Notes: generated by a model from the sequence alone, not told the origin. A stretch of DNA of 64,000 nucleotides from Spectribacter hydrogenoxidans (GCF_031846275.1 NZ_JAVRIB010000004.1:62001-126000); one strand, 5' to 3'. Positions 1 to 9,236 are shown, counted from the first letter of the stretch. Translations and numbers: made by a program.

Positions 1-4
1 CCAG

Positions 5-964
5 TCACGAATCACGGGCGTCAAACAGCGCCTCCATGAACTCGCCGGCATTGAAGGGTCCCAGGTCCTCCACGCTCTCGCCGACTCCCACGAAACGGAT
101 CGGCAGGGCCAGCCGCTGGGCGATGGCGAACACGATACCGCCGTGGGCGCTGCCGTCCAGCTTGGTCAGGGTCAGGCCGGTCAGCCCCATGGCGTCGTGA
201 AAGGCCACCGCCTGCTGCAGCGCATTGCCCCCGGCGGTGGCATCCACTACCAGCATGATCTCGTGCGGGGCGTACTCGTCCAGCTTGCCCAGCACGCGCT
301 TGATCTTGCGCAGTTCCTCCATCAGGTTGGCCTGGGTGTGCAGCCGTCCTGCGGTGTCGGCGATCAGCACGTCCGTGCCCCGGGCCCTGGCGGCGGAAAA
401 GGCATCGAACACCACCGATGCCGGGTCCGAGCCGGTGGCCTGGGCGATCACCGGCACGTCCACCCGCCGGCCCCATTCCTGCAACTGCTCCACCGCGGCC
501 GCGCGGAAGGTGTCGCCAGCCGCCAGCATCACTGACAGTCCCTGGTCACGGAACTTCTGCGCCAGCTTGCCGATGGTGGTGGTCTTGCCCGCGCCATTCA
601 CGCCCACCATGAGGATCACGAACGGCCGGGTGTGATCGGGAATGGTCAGTGGCTCGTCGGCCGAAGCCAGCAGGGTGCCCAGGTGCTCGTGCAGGGCCTC
701 GCCGACGTCGCGGCGGGTACGCAGCCTGCCGCCGTCGAACATCGTCTGCAGCCGATCAACCACCTGCGCGGTGGCGGCCACGCCGAGGTCCGCCAGCAGC
801 AGTTGGGTTTCCAGTTCGTCGATGGCGTCCTGGTCCACCGTCTCGCCCGGCAGCAGGTTGCGCAGGTCGTAGGTCAGCCAGGAATCGCCCCGGTTGAGGC
901 GGGCCCGCATCCGGGTGAGAAACCCGGGCTGGCGGATTGAACGGACGGGATCGGCGTTGGCCAT
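5..964 (-). CDS. ftsY: Signal recognition particle receptor FtsY
   Basis: SRP receptor GTPase that docks ribosome-nascent chain-SRP complexes at the inner membrane. The 319-residue product has an N domain (about 20-105) and a G domain with the P-loop GVNGAGKTTT (121-130), then DTFRAAAVEQL, DTAGRLHTQ and TKLDGSAHGG, all diagnostic of SRP-type GTPases. It lacks the long acidic N-terminal A domain of Escherichia coli FtsY, which is common outside the enterics. The ATG at 964 gives a natural N-terminus; the open frame continues upstream antisense to hemL, but that stretch has no FtsY similarity. It is the last gene of a thiD-thiE-hemL-ftsY run, 44 bp after hemL. It is complete, with its stop 4 bp from the window edge. 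Confidence 0.96.
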   Translation of the reverse strand: MANADPVRSIRQPGFLTRMRARLNRGDSWLTYDLRNLLPGETVDQDAIDELETQLLLADLGVAATAQVVDRLQTMFDGGRLRTRRDVGEALHEHLGTLLASADEPLTIPDHTRPFVILMVGVNGAGKTTTIGKLAQKFRDQGLSVMLAAGDTFRAAAVEQLQEWGRRVDVPVIAQATGSDPASVVFDAFSAARARGTDVLIADTAGRLHTQANLMEELRKIKRVLGKLDEYAPHEIMLVVDATAGGNALQQAVAFHDAMGLTGLTLTKLDGSAHGGIVFAIAQRLALPIRFVGVGESVEDLGPFNAGEFMEALFDARDS

Positions 965-1008
965 GGAACTAGCGCTGGGTTCGGGAAACGGAAGGCGAAC
1001 GAATGGTA

Positions 1009-2295
<1,287 letters not shown>

Positions 2296-2307
2296 GAACT
2301 TGATCCT

Positions 2308-2928
2308 TCAGTCGGTTGGAAACAGGGCGCGCAGCTGGCGCACCGTGGCGGCCGGATCGGCGCTGGCGAACAGGCCGTGGCCCACGCACAACCACTGGGC
2401 GCCGGCCGCCACCAGTTCGCCGCCATTGTCCGGATTGATGCCGCCGATGGCCACAATCGGCTGGGCAAAGCGTGCCCGGGCCCGGGTGAGCACGGCCGGG
2501 TCGGCCGGTGGCGCATGGGGCTTGGTGTGCGAGACGAAGAAGCGACCGAAGCTCAGGTAATCGGCCCCCTGGTCGGCGGCCCGCACGGCATGATCCAGAC
2601 TGGCGTGGCAGGTGGCGCCGATCAGCGCGTCCGGCCCCAGCGCCCTGCGGGCATCGGCAATCGGCGTGTCGCCCAGGCCCAGATGAATGCCGTCCGCCCG
2701 CTGTGCCGCGTTCAGATCATCGTTGATCAGCAGCGGCACCCGGTGGGTCTGGCAGCTTTCGCCCAGCTTCGCCCGCCAGACGGCGTCGGTGCGCCGGTGC
2801 TTGTCGCGCAGCTGCAGCACACCGACGCCGGCCGTGATGACATCCCGGGCCAGGCACAGCGCCCGATCCGGGGCAATGGTGTCGAGATCGAGCAGCGCAT
2901 AGACGCCGCCACTGGCCAGCGCGGTCAA
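2308..2928 (-). CDS. thiE: Thiamine-phosphate synthase
   Basis: Couples HMP-pyrophosphate with the thiazole phosphate to give thiamine monophosphate. The TIM-barrel product of 206 residues shows the family motifs LQLRDKH, LLINDDLNAA, HLGLGDTPI, GATCHAS, FGRFFVSHTKPHAPP and AIGGINPDN. The start overlaps the thiD stop by 4 bp (ATGA), which indicates translational coupling and shows that thiD and thiE are one transcript. No TPP riboswitch was recognised upstream of thiD. Confidence 0.95.
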   Translation of the reverse strand: MTALASGGVYALLDLDTIAPDRALCLARDVITAGVGVLQLRDKHRRTDAVWRAKLGESCQTHRVPLLINDDLNAAQRADGIHLGLGDTPIADARRALGPDALIGATCHASLDHAVRAADQGADYLSFGRFFVSHTKPHAPPADPAVLTRARARFAQPIVAIGGINPDNGGELVAAGAQWLCVGHGLFASADPAATVRQLRALFPTD

Positions 2929-3710
2929 GGCGCGCGACGGGGCAGGCGGCCCGGGATCATCTGCCCCCCGCCCGGCATGAAACCGGCGGCCAGTGCGTCG
3001 GCCACGTACTGCTGGGCGGCAGCCACCGCGGCCGGGACGTCATCGCCGGCGGCCAGGCGCGCGGCGGCCGCGGCAGCCAGGGTGCAGCCGGAGCCGTGGA
3101 AGCGATGCGGCTGCCGCGGCCAGTGGAAGCGCCGGACCGGCGCGCCATCGTGAAACAGCGAATTGGTGACGGTGTCGCCGGGTTCGTCGCCGCCGGTAAT
3201 CAGCACCCAGCCCGGCTGCCCCCGCGAGAGTTGCCGGCCGCAGTCGTCCAGATCGGCCGCGTCCGGGCACAGCAGGCGCGCCTCGCCGGCATTGGGAGTA
3301 CTCAGGGTAGCAATGGGCAGCAGCACGTCGATCAGCGCCCGGGCAACCGGGTCTGCCGCCAGCTGGCCCCCGCCGCCGGCGCGCAGCACCGGGTCCACCA
3401 CCAGCGCGGTGCCCGGACGGGTCTGTCGGAAGTCGGTGATACATCGGGCCTGGCCGGGACTGCCGAGCAGGCCCACCTTGATCGCGGCGAACGGCATGTC
3501 CGCGGTGAGCGTGTCCAGCATGGCGGCGAAGCGTTCGTCCGGGATCGGCCAGACGTCGTAGGCGTCGTGGGTGTCCTGACGGGTCAGGGCGGTCAGCACG
3601 CCGGCCGGGTGGGCGCCCAGCGCGCCGATGGCCTCCAGATCAGCCTGAAAACCCGCGCCGCCGCTGGGATCGTGCCCGGACAGGACGAGGACATTCGGGG
3701 GCGCTGCCAT
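2925..3710 (-). CDS. thiD: Hydroxymethylpyrimidine/phosphomethylpyrimidine kinase
   Basis: Phosphorylates HMP and HMP-phosphate for thiamine synthesis and salvage. The ribokinase-fold product has 261 residues. LSGHDPSGGAGFQADLEA lies at the N-terminus, VDPVLRAGGG in the middle, and the anion-hole region HRFHGSGCTLAAAAAA near the C-terminus. I chose the ATG at 3710, which gives the conserved MAAPPNVLVLSGHDPSGG start; an in-frame ATG 12 codons upstream lies in the promoter. An extended -10 ends only 6 bp before this ATG, so the mRNA may be leaderless. It is the first gene of the leftward run ending with ftsY. Confidence 0.95.
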   Translation of the reverse strand: MAAPPNVLVLSGHDPSGGAGFQADLEAIGALGAHPAGVLTALTRQDTHDAYDVWPIPDERFAAMLDTLTADMPFAAIKVGLLGSPGQARCITDFRQTRPGTALVVDPVLRAGGGGQLAADPVARALIDVLLPIATLSTPNAGEARLLCPDAADLDDCGRQLSRGQPGWVLITGGDEPGDTVTNSLFHDGAPVRRFHWPRQPHRFHGSGCTLAAAAAARLAAGDDVPAAVAAAQQYVADALAAGFMPGGGQMIPGRLPRRAP

Positions 3711-3716
3711 GGACCG

Positions 3717-3725
3717 ATCATAGCA
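3717..3725 (-). promoter_or_regulatory. Extended -10 promoter of thiD
   Basis: On the minus strand the sequence reads TGCTATGAT, an extended sigma-70 -10 element. The hexamer ends 6 bp before the thiD ATG, so the start point would fall at or next to the start codon. The same nonamer precedes crcB (18959-18967) and the toxin-antitoxin pair (6592-6600). No convincing -35 was seen, as is usual for extended -10 promoters. Confidence 0.5.
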
Positions 3726-3738
3726 GCGAGCCGCGCAA

Positions 3739-4230
3739 TTATGCACAGCGGCTGACCGCGGCGGCCGGTTTCTCTGTCCAGGTTTCAGGGCAAGGTCTGT
3801 TCAGATCGTAACTGACTGATTTTAATACCCTGTGAACCTCTGGTTACAATTTCGCCGCTTAGGCGGAACCCCCGTTAAAACGCCCACTTCGGCGCATCTT
3901 CCCAACTGTGTCCACAAAGTTATCCACAGCTTCTGTGAACTACCCGTCCGACCTGTTCACGATCAGTTAGTTAGCCGCTTTAATTCATCGAATCTCTGGC
4001 TCATGGTTCGCCACGTCCGGTTGGCCAGCGGCGGTTATGCACATTTCGTCGACGGGATACAAGGGACGGGTTTTTGCTGCAGTGCATCGCGAGCGAGGGG
4101 TAGTGAATTCTTCAAGCGGCTGAATCGAAAGATAAATTTCCGGTTACAGAAAAATTGGTTGTGCAAGCCCAATAATCGGAAAGCCGCATATCATCGGCCC
4201 TGGCGGGATTTATCCCCAATTTTATCCACA
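3739..4230. other. DnaA-box cluster in a low-GC intergenic region (candidate oriC or DnaA-binding locus)
   Basis: This stretch contains four perfect TTATNCACA boxes on the plus strand: TTATGCACA 3739-3747, TTATCCACA 3920-3928, TTATGCACA 4035-4043 and TTATCCACA 4222-4230. A near match, TTATCCCCA, is at 4210-4218. The region is visibly poorer in GC than its surroundings, with AT-rich runs near 3820-3860 and 4120-4180. The last box lies within the 3' end of the cpdA-like gene, and the first lies in the thiD promoter. An open frame of about 147 codons crosses the gap but resembles no protein. The organisation is that of a replication origin or DnaA-titration site, but dnaA, dnaN, gyrB and mnmG are absent nearby, so its function is unproven. 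Confidence 0.6.
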
Positions 4231-5012
4231 GGCGGATTCCCGCGCAGGGCCGTCCGGGCCGTGGGCACCCGGTGAACCCGGGTTCGCAGTTCGCCATTCC
4301 CGCCCAGCCGGAACACGCGGTAGCCGGGGGCGTGGGCGTGGTCCATCACCGGTCGTTCGCTGCGGGGACGAAACTGGCGGGTCACGGCCGGGGTGGTGAG
4401 CTGACGGCAGCCCAGCACGCGCCGATCGCTACTGTGATGGACATGACCGCCGATCAGCGCACGGACCTGCGGCCGCGCGGCGAGTTGCGACAGCAGCGCA
4501 TCGCCATCGGCCAGCCGCATCGCGTCGAGCCAGCCGGCCCCGACCGGCCCGGCCGGGTGGTGGCAGGCCACCAGCGCCGGCGTGTCGGGGGATCGGTCGA
4601 GTGCATCCAGCAGAGCAGCCATCTGTGGCTGACCCAGCCGGCCCGCCGCCGAACCGGCAACCCGTGAATCCAGCAGGTGCAGCTGCCAGGCGCCGATCGA
4701 CACCGGCCCGCGCAGCCCGATGCCGGTCAGATACTGTTTCATGGCAGCCGGGTCGTCATGATTGCCGGGAATGGCCCAGATCGGGCAGGGCAGGCCGGCG
4801 AGCTGTCGCGCCAGTCGCTGGTAACCCGCCGGCGTTTCGTCGTGGACCAGATCCCCGGTCAGCACCAGCCCGTCCGGGGCCGGGTAACGTTGCCGGACAT
4901 CCGCCAGCACCGCATCCAGCGCCGGCTGGTTGTGACAGCCGCCGAGCGGTTCGGCCGGGTCGGCCAGCAGGTGGAGATCGGTGAGTTGGATCAGCAGGGC
5001 GGAGGTCGGCAT
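4191..5012 (-). CDS. cpdA: CpdA-like metallophosphoesterase (3',5'-cyclic AMP phosphodiesterase family)
   Basis: Calcineurin-like phosphoesterase of 273 residues, probably hydrolysing cyclic AMP. The dinuclear-metal motifs occur in order: QLTDLHL, LTGDLVHDE, IPGNHDD, ACHHPAGP and GGHVHH. The ATG at 5012 gives the typical MPTSALLIQLTDLHL start; an upstream in-frame ATG at 5045 would add 11 atypical residues. The C-terminal tail (about the last 15 residues, basic) is encoded by DNA holding a DnaA box and a near match, so the 3' end may have been extended into the low-GC region. Monocistronic, leftward. The cAMP substrate is inferred from family similarity only. Confidence 0.85.
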   Translation of the reverse strand: MPTSALLIQLTDLHLLADPAEPLGGCHNQPALDAVLADVRQRYPAPDGLVLTGDLVHDETPAGYQRLARQLAGLPCPIWAIPGNHDDPAAMKQYLTGIGLRGPVSIGAWQLHLLDSRVAGSAAGRLGQPQMAALLDALDRSPDTPALVACHHPAGPVGAGWLDAMRLADGDALLSQLAARPQVRALIGGHVHHSSDRRVLGCRQLTTPAVTRQFRPRSERPVMDHAHAPGYRVFRLGGNGELRTRVHRVPTARTALRGNPPVDKIGDKSRQGR

Positions 5013-5133
5013 CGGGTGATGCTCCGGCTTGGATCGTGTCGGCAACCTGGTCAGATTACTGTGAAACGCGGGCGTGACGCCGTGGCGCCGCGCATGCAGG
5101 CTGTGGGCCTGATCGTGACTTCAGGAGCGTGCC

Positions 5134-5796
5134 ATGTCTCAACGCAGCATCGGATTGCCCCCGGCCCTGCATGACTATCTCTGTGCCAACAGCCTGCGGG
5201 AATCGGAACCGGCGGCCGCGCTGCGGGCCGAAACCTCGCAGCGCAGCGATGCCAACATGCAGATCGCCCCCGAACAGGGGCAGCTCATGGCCCTGCTGTT
5301 GCGCCTGATGGGCGCCCGCCGCGGTATCGAGATCGGCGTCTACACTGGCTACAGCGCCCTGTGCATGGCCGAAGCGCTGCCCCGCGATGGTCACCTGCTG
5401 GCCTGCGACATCAATCCCGACACCACCGCCATCGGCCGGACCTACTGGGCTCGGGCCGGTGTGGCCGATATCGTTGATCTGCATATCGCGCCCGCCCTGG
5501 AAACCCTGGATGCCGAAGTCCGCGCCGGCCATCTCGCCCGCTACGACTTTGCCTTCATCGACGCCGACAAGACCGGCACCATCGATTACTACGAACGCTG
5601 CATGGCCCTGGTGCGCCCCGGCGGCCTGATCATGCTGGACAACACCCTGTGGGACGGCCGCGTTGCCGACGAGACCTGCGACGACGAAGCCACCGAAGCC
5701 ATCCGTGCCGCCAACCGCCACCTTGCCGCCGACGACCGGGTGGACCTGGCCATGGTGCCGATCGCGGACGGGTTGACGCTGGCCTACCGCCGCTAA
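5134..5796 (+). CDS. Class I SAM-dependent O-methyltransferase
   Basis: The 220-residue product belongs to the caffeoyl-CoA/catechol O-methyltransferase-like family. Motif I is IEIGVYTGYSALCMAEALP, the acidic post-I region is ACDINPD, metal and substrate residues lie in FIDADKTGTIDYYERC, and VRPGGLIMLDNTLW follows. The Asp/Asn residues expected for divalent metal binding are present. AGGAG lies 8 bp before the ATG. The natural substrate of bacterial members is usually unknown, and no neighbour suggests one here. Confidence 0.92.
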   Translation: MSQRSIGLPPALHDYLCANSLRESEPAAALRAETSQRSDANMQIAPEQGQLMALLLRLMGARRGIEIGVYTGYSALCMAEALPRDGHLLACDINPDTTAIGRTYWARAGVADIVDLHIAPALETLDAEVRAGHLARYDFAFIDADKTGTIDYYERCMALVRPGGLIMLDNTLWDGRVADETCDDEATEAIRAANRHLAADDRVDLAMVPIADGLTLAYRR

Positions 5797-5810
5797 AACC
5801 GGATCGGCCA

Positions 5811-5975
5811 CAGGGTCGGGTGCAACCGACCCGCTGATTCCGGCGCCCGGGGACGATCAGGCCGGCGCCATGAGTAGCGCTCCACTGGAGCGCAAGCACC
5901 CGATAGCAGGCACCGCCGTAGGGTCGGATTCATCCGACCTGCTAGTTCGACGCCCGGGGATGATCATACCGGCCC
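5811..5975. repeat. Two tandem REP-like palindromic units
   Basis: Two related units of about 60 bp lie about 107 bp apart in the gap of 405 bp between the methyltransferase and the helix-hairpin-helix gene. Unit 1 begins with the palindrome GGGTCGG-(6 nt)-CCGACCC (5813-5832). Unit 2 begins GTAGGGTCGG-(6 nt)-CCGACC (5918-5939). Both continue with GCT, then a closely similar GCGCCCGGGGAYGATCA block. The GTAG head followed by a palindrome is the hallmark of REP sequences moved by RAYT transposases, and a RAYT gene is present at 9237-10076. The rest of the gap, to 6202, shows nothing else recognisable. Confidence 0.75.
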
Positions 5976-6202
5976 GATCAATGACGCTCTGCGGACGCTG
6001 CAAGCGACTCGGATAACTGCCTGCGAACGCGATTGAACCGATATCGTCTGACTCTCTGCGGATATTCCAAGAAAACTACGCCGGATAAGCGATTGTTGCT
6101 GCACTCTTGCATCCCCAAGGGTACGTTGGCTAGGCTCGGAACCGTCGGCGAGTAATGCCGATGATTATGACCATGTACAACGTGTATCAGAGGAGACCGG
6201 GG

Positions 6203-6463
6203 ATGCGAGTACTCAAGATAACAGTCACATCCATCATCGCCCTGTTCGCTGCCGCCGCAGCTGCTGCCGTGAACGTCAACACCGCCACCCAGGCGGAGTT
6301 ACAAACGCTGGATGGGGTCGGCGAAGCCCGAGCCCAGGCGATTGTCGAGTATCGCGAAGCCGAAGGCGACTTTTCCAGCAAGTCGGACGTCACCGAGGTA
6401 CCGGGTATCGGTGAGAAAACGCTGGAGTCGATCCGGGGCGATATTACCGTGGGTGGCGAATGA
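6203..6463 (+). CDS. Secreted ComEA-like helix-hairpin-helix protein
   Basis: Small exported protein of 86 residues: a signal peptide (about 1-22, LKITVTSIIALFAAAAAAA) followed by two helix-hairpin-helix motifs, VNVNTATQAELQTLDGVGEA and DVTEVPGIGEKTLESI. This is the periplasmic ComEA/YbaV-type DNA-binding architecture associated with DNA uptake in competent bacteria. The ATG at 6203 was chosen because AGGAGACCGGGG precedes it and the signal peptide then begins properly; an upstream ATG at 6155 lacks a ribosome site. It is single-gene with a strong terminator right after. A role alongside the type IV pilus genes further right is an inference. Confidence 0.85.
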   Translation: MRVLKITVTSIIALFAAAAAAAVNVNTATQAELQTLDGVGEARAQAIVEYREAEGDFSSKSDVTEVPGIGEKTLESIRGDITVGGE

Positions 6464-6490
6464 TCCGGCGAGAGTCCTAAGTGCCACATC

Positions 6491-6522
6491 AAGGCCCGCC
6501 GGTTAGCCGGCGGGCCTTTTTG
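6491..6522 (+). terminator. Rho-independent terminator of the helix-hairpin-helix gene
   Basis: A perfect 10-bp stem (GGCCCGCCGG / CCGGCGGGCC) with a TTAG loop is followed by TTTTTGTT. It begins about 28 bp after the stop codon at 6463. Confidence 0.93.
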
Positions 6523-6591
6523 TTGGACGAATCGAAGGGTCTTCTATGACCTCGCGGATTTGTTTCCGGCTGTCGCGGGTTGCCCGTGCGT

Positions 6592-6600
6592 GCTATGATG
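6592..6600 (+). promoter_or_regulatory. Extended -10 promoter of the toxin-antitoxin operon
   Basis: TGCTATGAT lies 29 bp before the antitoxin ATG. It is identical to the elements before thiD and crcB. The leader holds TTAGTGCATTAAC, a short dyad that could be the autoregulatory operator of the ribbon-helix-helix protein. Confidence 0.5.
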
Positions 6601-6629
6601 CTTTAGTGCATTAACACCGTCGTTATTCG

Positions 6630-6866
6630 ATGAGCCGAATTACAATCACTATCGACGACCAACGCTATCGCGCGTTGAAGGAAGCTGCCGCCAGCCGCGG
6701 CAAATCCATCCGCCAACTCATTGACGAAAGCCTCGAGTTTTATGGCATCAAGACGCGAGAGCAGGCGGAAGAACTTGTCGAGCGGGCACGCTCGCGGAGT
6801 CGGATGACGGCGGATCAGGCGCAGCAGATCGCGAACGAGGAAGTGCGCCGTCACCGCGATACATGA
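6630..6866 (+). CDS. Ribbon-helix-helix antitoxin of a PIN-domain module
   Basis: The 78-residue product begins SRITITIDDQRYRALKEAA, a ribbon-helix-helix DNA-binding strand and helix, followed by SIRQLIDESLEFYG and a charged C-terminal arm that would bind and neutralise the toxin. The last 4 bp (ATGA) overlap the toxin start, so the two are translationally coupled. Expected role: DNA-binding antitoxin repressing its own promoter. Confidence 0.85.
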   Translation: MSRITITIDDQRYRALKEAAASRGKSIRQLIDESLEFYGIKTREQAEELVERARSRSRMTADQAQQIANEEVRRHRDT

Positions 6867-7285
6867 GCGGCGCTGTTGTCGTCGATACCAATGTTGTCAT
6901 CGCGGGGCTACTGACCGGCGAAACGACATCCCCGGTGGCACGCATCCTGGATAGTATGCTCGGCGCCGCGTTTCCGTTCGTTTTGTCCGAGCCTCTGCTC
7001 GCCGAATACCGCGCAGTCATCCTGCGCCCTAGGCTGCGCGATATTCATGGGCTGGGCGATCCCGATATTGACGATCTACTGGTTACCCTGACCGAGCATG
7101 CGATCGTGATTTCGCCGCAGCCAACCGTATTGGCACCGGACTCCGGCGACCAGCACCTCTGGGAACTGCTCGCCGCGAGGGCCGATCTCCGACTGGTCAC
7201 GGGCGACAAGCGCCTGTTTGAAGCAGGTATCTACCGGCAGCGGATTATCTCGCCGCAGGCGTTTGTGGGGAATCCTCAACGTTGA
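6863..7285 (+). CDS. PIN-domain toxin (putative RNase)
   Basis: The 140-residue PIN-domain protein is of the type called 'putative toxin-antitoxin system toxin component, PIN family'. The first acidic residue lies in VVDTNVVIAGLL, the second in SEPLLAEYRAVI, and the third region is SGDQHLWELLAARADLRLVTGDKRLF. PIN proteins are Mg-dependent ribonucleases; the target here is unknown. It overlaps the antitoxin by 4 bp. A stretch of about 180 bp without a gene follows. Confidence 0.88.
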   Translation: MSGAVVVDTNVVIAGLLTGETTSPVARILDSMLGAAFPFVLSEPLLAEYRAVILRPRLRDIHGLGDPDIDDLLVTLTEHAIVISPQPTVLAPDSGDQHLWELLAARADLRLVTGDKRLFEAGIYRQRIISPQAFVGNPQR

Positions 7286-7468
7286 CGGTTGTGCGATGAG
7301 GCTGAAGTTCTCGCATTCTGTCCTTGCGCTTTCGGGCCAACTCAACCTGATGCCGATGCCTCTGGCTTGGTATGGACTGGTGGCCGTCAGCCGATAATCA
7401 GCCATCGGGATTGACTGACTTGCCAACGATCGGCCTGCCGGTTGGTCAAGCGATCATGGGAGCACCGG

Positions 7469-9220
7469 ATGGCGCCGATACGCATTTACTACGATGGCGA
7501 ATGCCCGTTCTGCGCGCGCTTTGTCCGTTATCTCCGGCTTCGTGACAGTGCTGGAGTCCCCGAACTGATCGACCTGCGAACTGCCCCCGATGCGCGCCGG
7601 GCGTTTATTGATCGGGGGCTTGCGCCGGACAAGGGCATGCTGGTCGAACGCGATGGTCAGGTATACGGCGGCGCCGATGCCATGCACCTGTTGACGCTGC
7701 TTTCTTCATCAAGTGCCCGGTTCAATCGTCTGGTCGGCATGTTGACCGCCACCGCGGGTCGGGCGCGCTGGTCCTACCCGTTGCTGCGTGCTGGCCGCGC
7801 CGCGGTACTGCTGATGCTCGGGCGGGAAGGCCTGGAAGCCGGCAAGGGCTGGCATAAAGCGCCGTACGGTTTCTTCCTGTTCACCTTCGGTGTGTTCGGG
7901 TTTCTGCATGTCCTGATCTATGCCTACAACTACGGCGTCGGTCTCTACCCGAGCAGCTATGCCGTGGGGGTTCTCGGCCTGGCGCTGGCGCTGTTCCCGC
8001 TGTCGCGCCGGATCTTCCTGCTGCTGATTGCCGCGCTGGCCATCGACGGCGTGCTGCAGGCGCCGGTCTTTTCCAACCACAGCATGCTGAAAAATTTCCT
8101 GGTGCTGGGGGTGCTTGCGGCCGGGCTGGAAGCCTGGCTGCGAGGCGAGAGTTGGCGCTGGTTCATCAGCCGTTTCGCGCCGATCGGGCGGTGGCTGCTC
8201 CTGCTGATGTACTTCTTCGGCGTCTTCCACAAGGTCAACACCGATTTTCTCGATCCGGCCGTCAGCTGTGCGGTGGTACTGCTTCAGCACCTGCCGTTGC
8301 CGGACATGATCGTCGGTCAGGCCTGGCTTCACTGGTCGGCGATGTACGGCACCCTCGTCATCGAGACCTTCATCGTTGCCTGTCTGCTGATACCGTCGCT
8401 GCGCCAGCTTGGCGTTTATCTGGGCATCGCATTTCACTCACTGCTGGCGCTAAGCGGTTACTCCTTCTATGCACCGTTTTCCACGCTGACCATCGCACTG
8501 CACTGCCTGTTCCTGCCGCCTTTCGCGCACGCCTGGCTCGAGTCCGATGCCGATAGTCGTGCTCGCCTGCAGCGGGCTCGCCGGCTGCCTGGTCTGGTCG
8601 TGCTGGGGCTATACGTCTTGGGCCTGACGGCGCTGGCCGCCAACGGCTCCTACGCGCAACTGGGGATACTGTGGCTGATTCTGCCAATCGGCCTGCTTGC
8701 CATGATTCGGGCCAGTGGCGTATCGCCGGCGGCAGCGAACTTCAGGGATGGCCCCGTGCTGCGAACGCCGGTCTGGGCATGGCTGTTGATCGCGCTGTTT
8801 TTCGTCAACGGCATCACGCCCTATCTGGGGCTCAAGACCGCGCAATCATTCAACATGTTCGCCAACCTGCGGCTCGAGGACGGCCGCAGCAACCACCTGC
8901 TGCTACCGAATGCGCCCGGGCCGTTCGATTATCTCGAGGCGCCGGTTGAAATCCTGGACCCCGGTGGCGTGGCGTACTTCGCACAGATAAAGCAGCGTGA
9001 CCTTCGCCTGACCTGGTACGACTTTCTCAGCCGCATGGAAGACGCATCGGACAATGTTGCCGTTGATTTCCGGCGTGCCGGTGAGGTCAGCCGAAACGTG
9101 ACCCGCGCGGATCTGGCCGCGGAAAGACAGGCCGTGTTGCATCCCGCCATGGTCCGTCACTGGTTTCATTTCGTGCCGGTGAACACGGCCAGCCCGAAAG
9201 CCTGTGCGCAGGATAATTGA
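7469..9220 (+). CDS. DCC thiol-oxidoreductase domain fused to an HTTM (gamma-carboxylase-like) membrane domain
   Basis: A 583-residue protein with two parts. Residues 1 to about 115 form a DUF393/DCC1-like domain whose CxxC sits in IYYDGECPFCARF (C12, C15). From about 130 to 480 there are many hydrophobic helices resembling the HTTM/vitamin K-dependent gamma-carboxylase-like family, including LLLLMYFFGVFHKVNTDFL. A soluble C-terminal tail follows. The ATG at 7469 was chosen because GGGAG precedes it and it starts at the DCC domain; an upstream codon at 7442 adds 9 residues. DCC and HTTM genes are often neighbours (from memory); here they form one chain. Probably an inner-membrane redox or modification enzyme, substrate unknown. 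Confidence 0.8.
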   Translation: MAPIRIYYDGECPFCARFVRYLRLRDSAGVPELIDLRTAPDARRAFIDRGLAPDKGMLVERDGQVYGGADAMHLLTLLSSSSARFNRLVGMLTATAGRARWSYPLLRAGRAAVLLMLGREGLEAGKGWHKAPYGFFLFTFGVFGFLHVLIYAYNYGVGLYPSSYAVGVLGLALALFPLSRRIFLLLIAALAIDGVLQAPVFSNHSMLKNFLVLGVLAAGLEAWLRGESWRWFISRFAPIGRWLLLLMYFFGVFHKVNTDFLDPAVSCAVVLLQHLPLPDMIVGQAWLHWSAMYGTLVIETFIVACLLIPSLRQLGVYLGIAFHSLLALSGYSFYAPFSTLTIALHCLFLPPFAHAWLESDADSRARLQRARRLPGLVVLGLYVLGLTALAANGSYAQLGILWLILPIGLLAMIRASGVSPAAANFRDGPVLRTPVWAWLLIALFFVNGITPYLGLKTAQSFNMFANLRLEDGRSNHLLLPNAPGPFDYLEAPVEILDPGGVAYFAQIKQRDLRLTWYDFLSRMEDASDNVAVDFRRAGEVSRNVTRADLAAERQAVLHPAMVRHWFHFVPVNTASPKACAQDN

Positions 9221-9236
9221 CCGCATCAGGTCGAAT

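Noticed and set aside
3711..3830. TPP riboswitch before thiD
   Set aside because: No CUGAGA-type thi-box was seen, and the likely start point leaves no room for a leader.
3832..4275. Open frame of about 147 codons across the DnaA-box gap
   Set aside because: No recognisable domain, no ribosome site and a codon use unlike its neighbours; the DNA is better explained as a DnaA-binding region.
5013..5133. Promoter or regulator site between cpdA-like gene and methyltransferase
   Set aside because: Short divergent gap without a convincing -10/-35 or CRP dyad.
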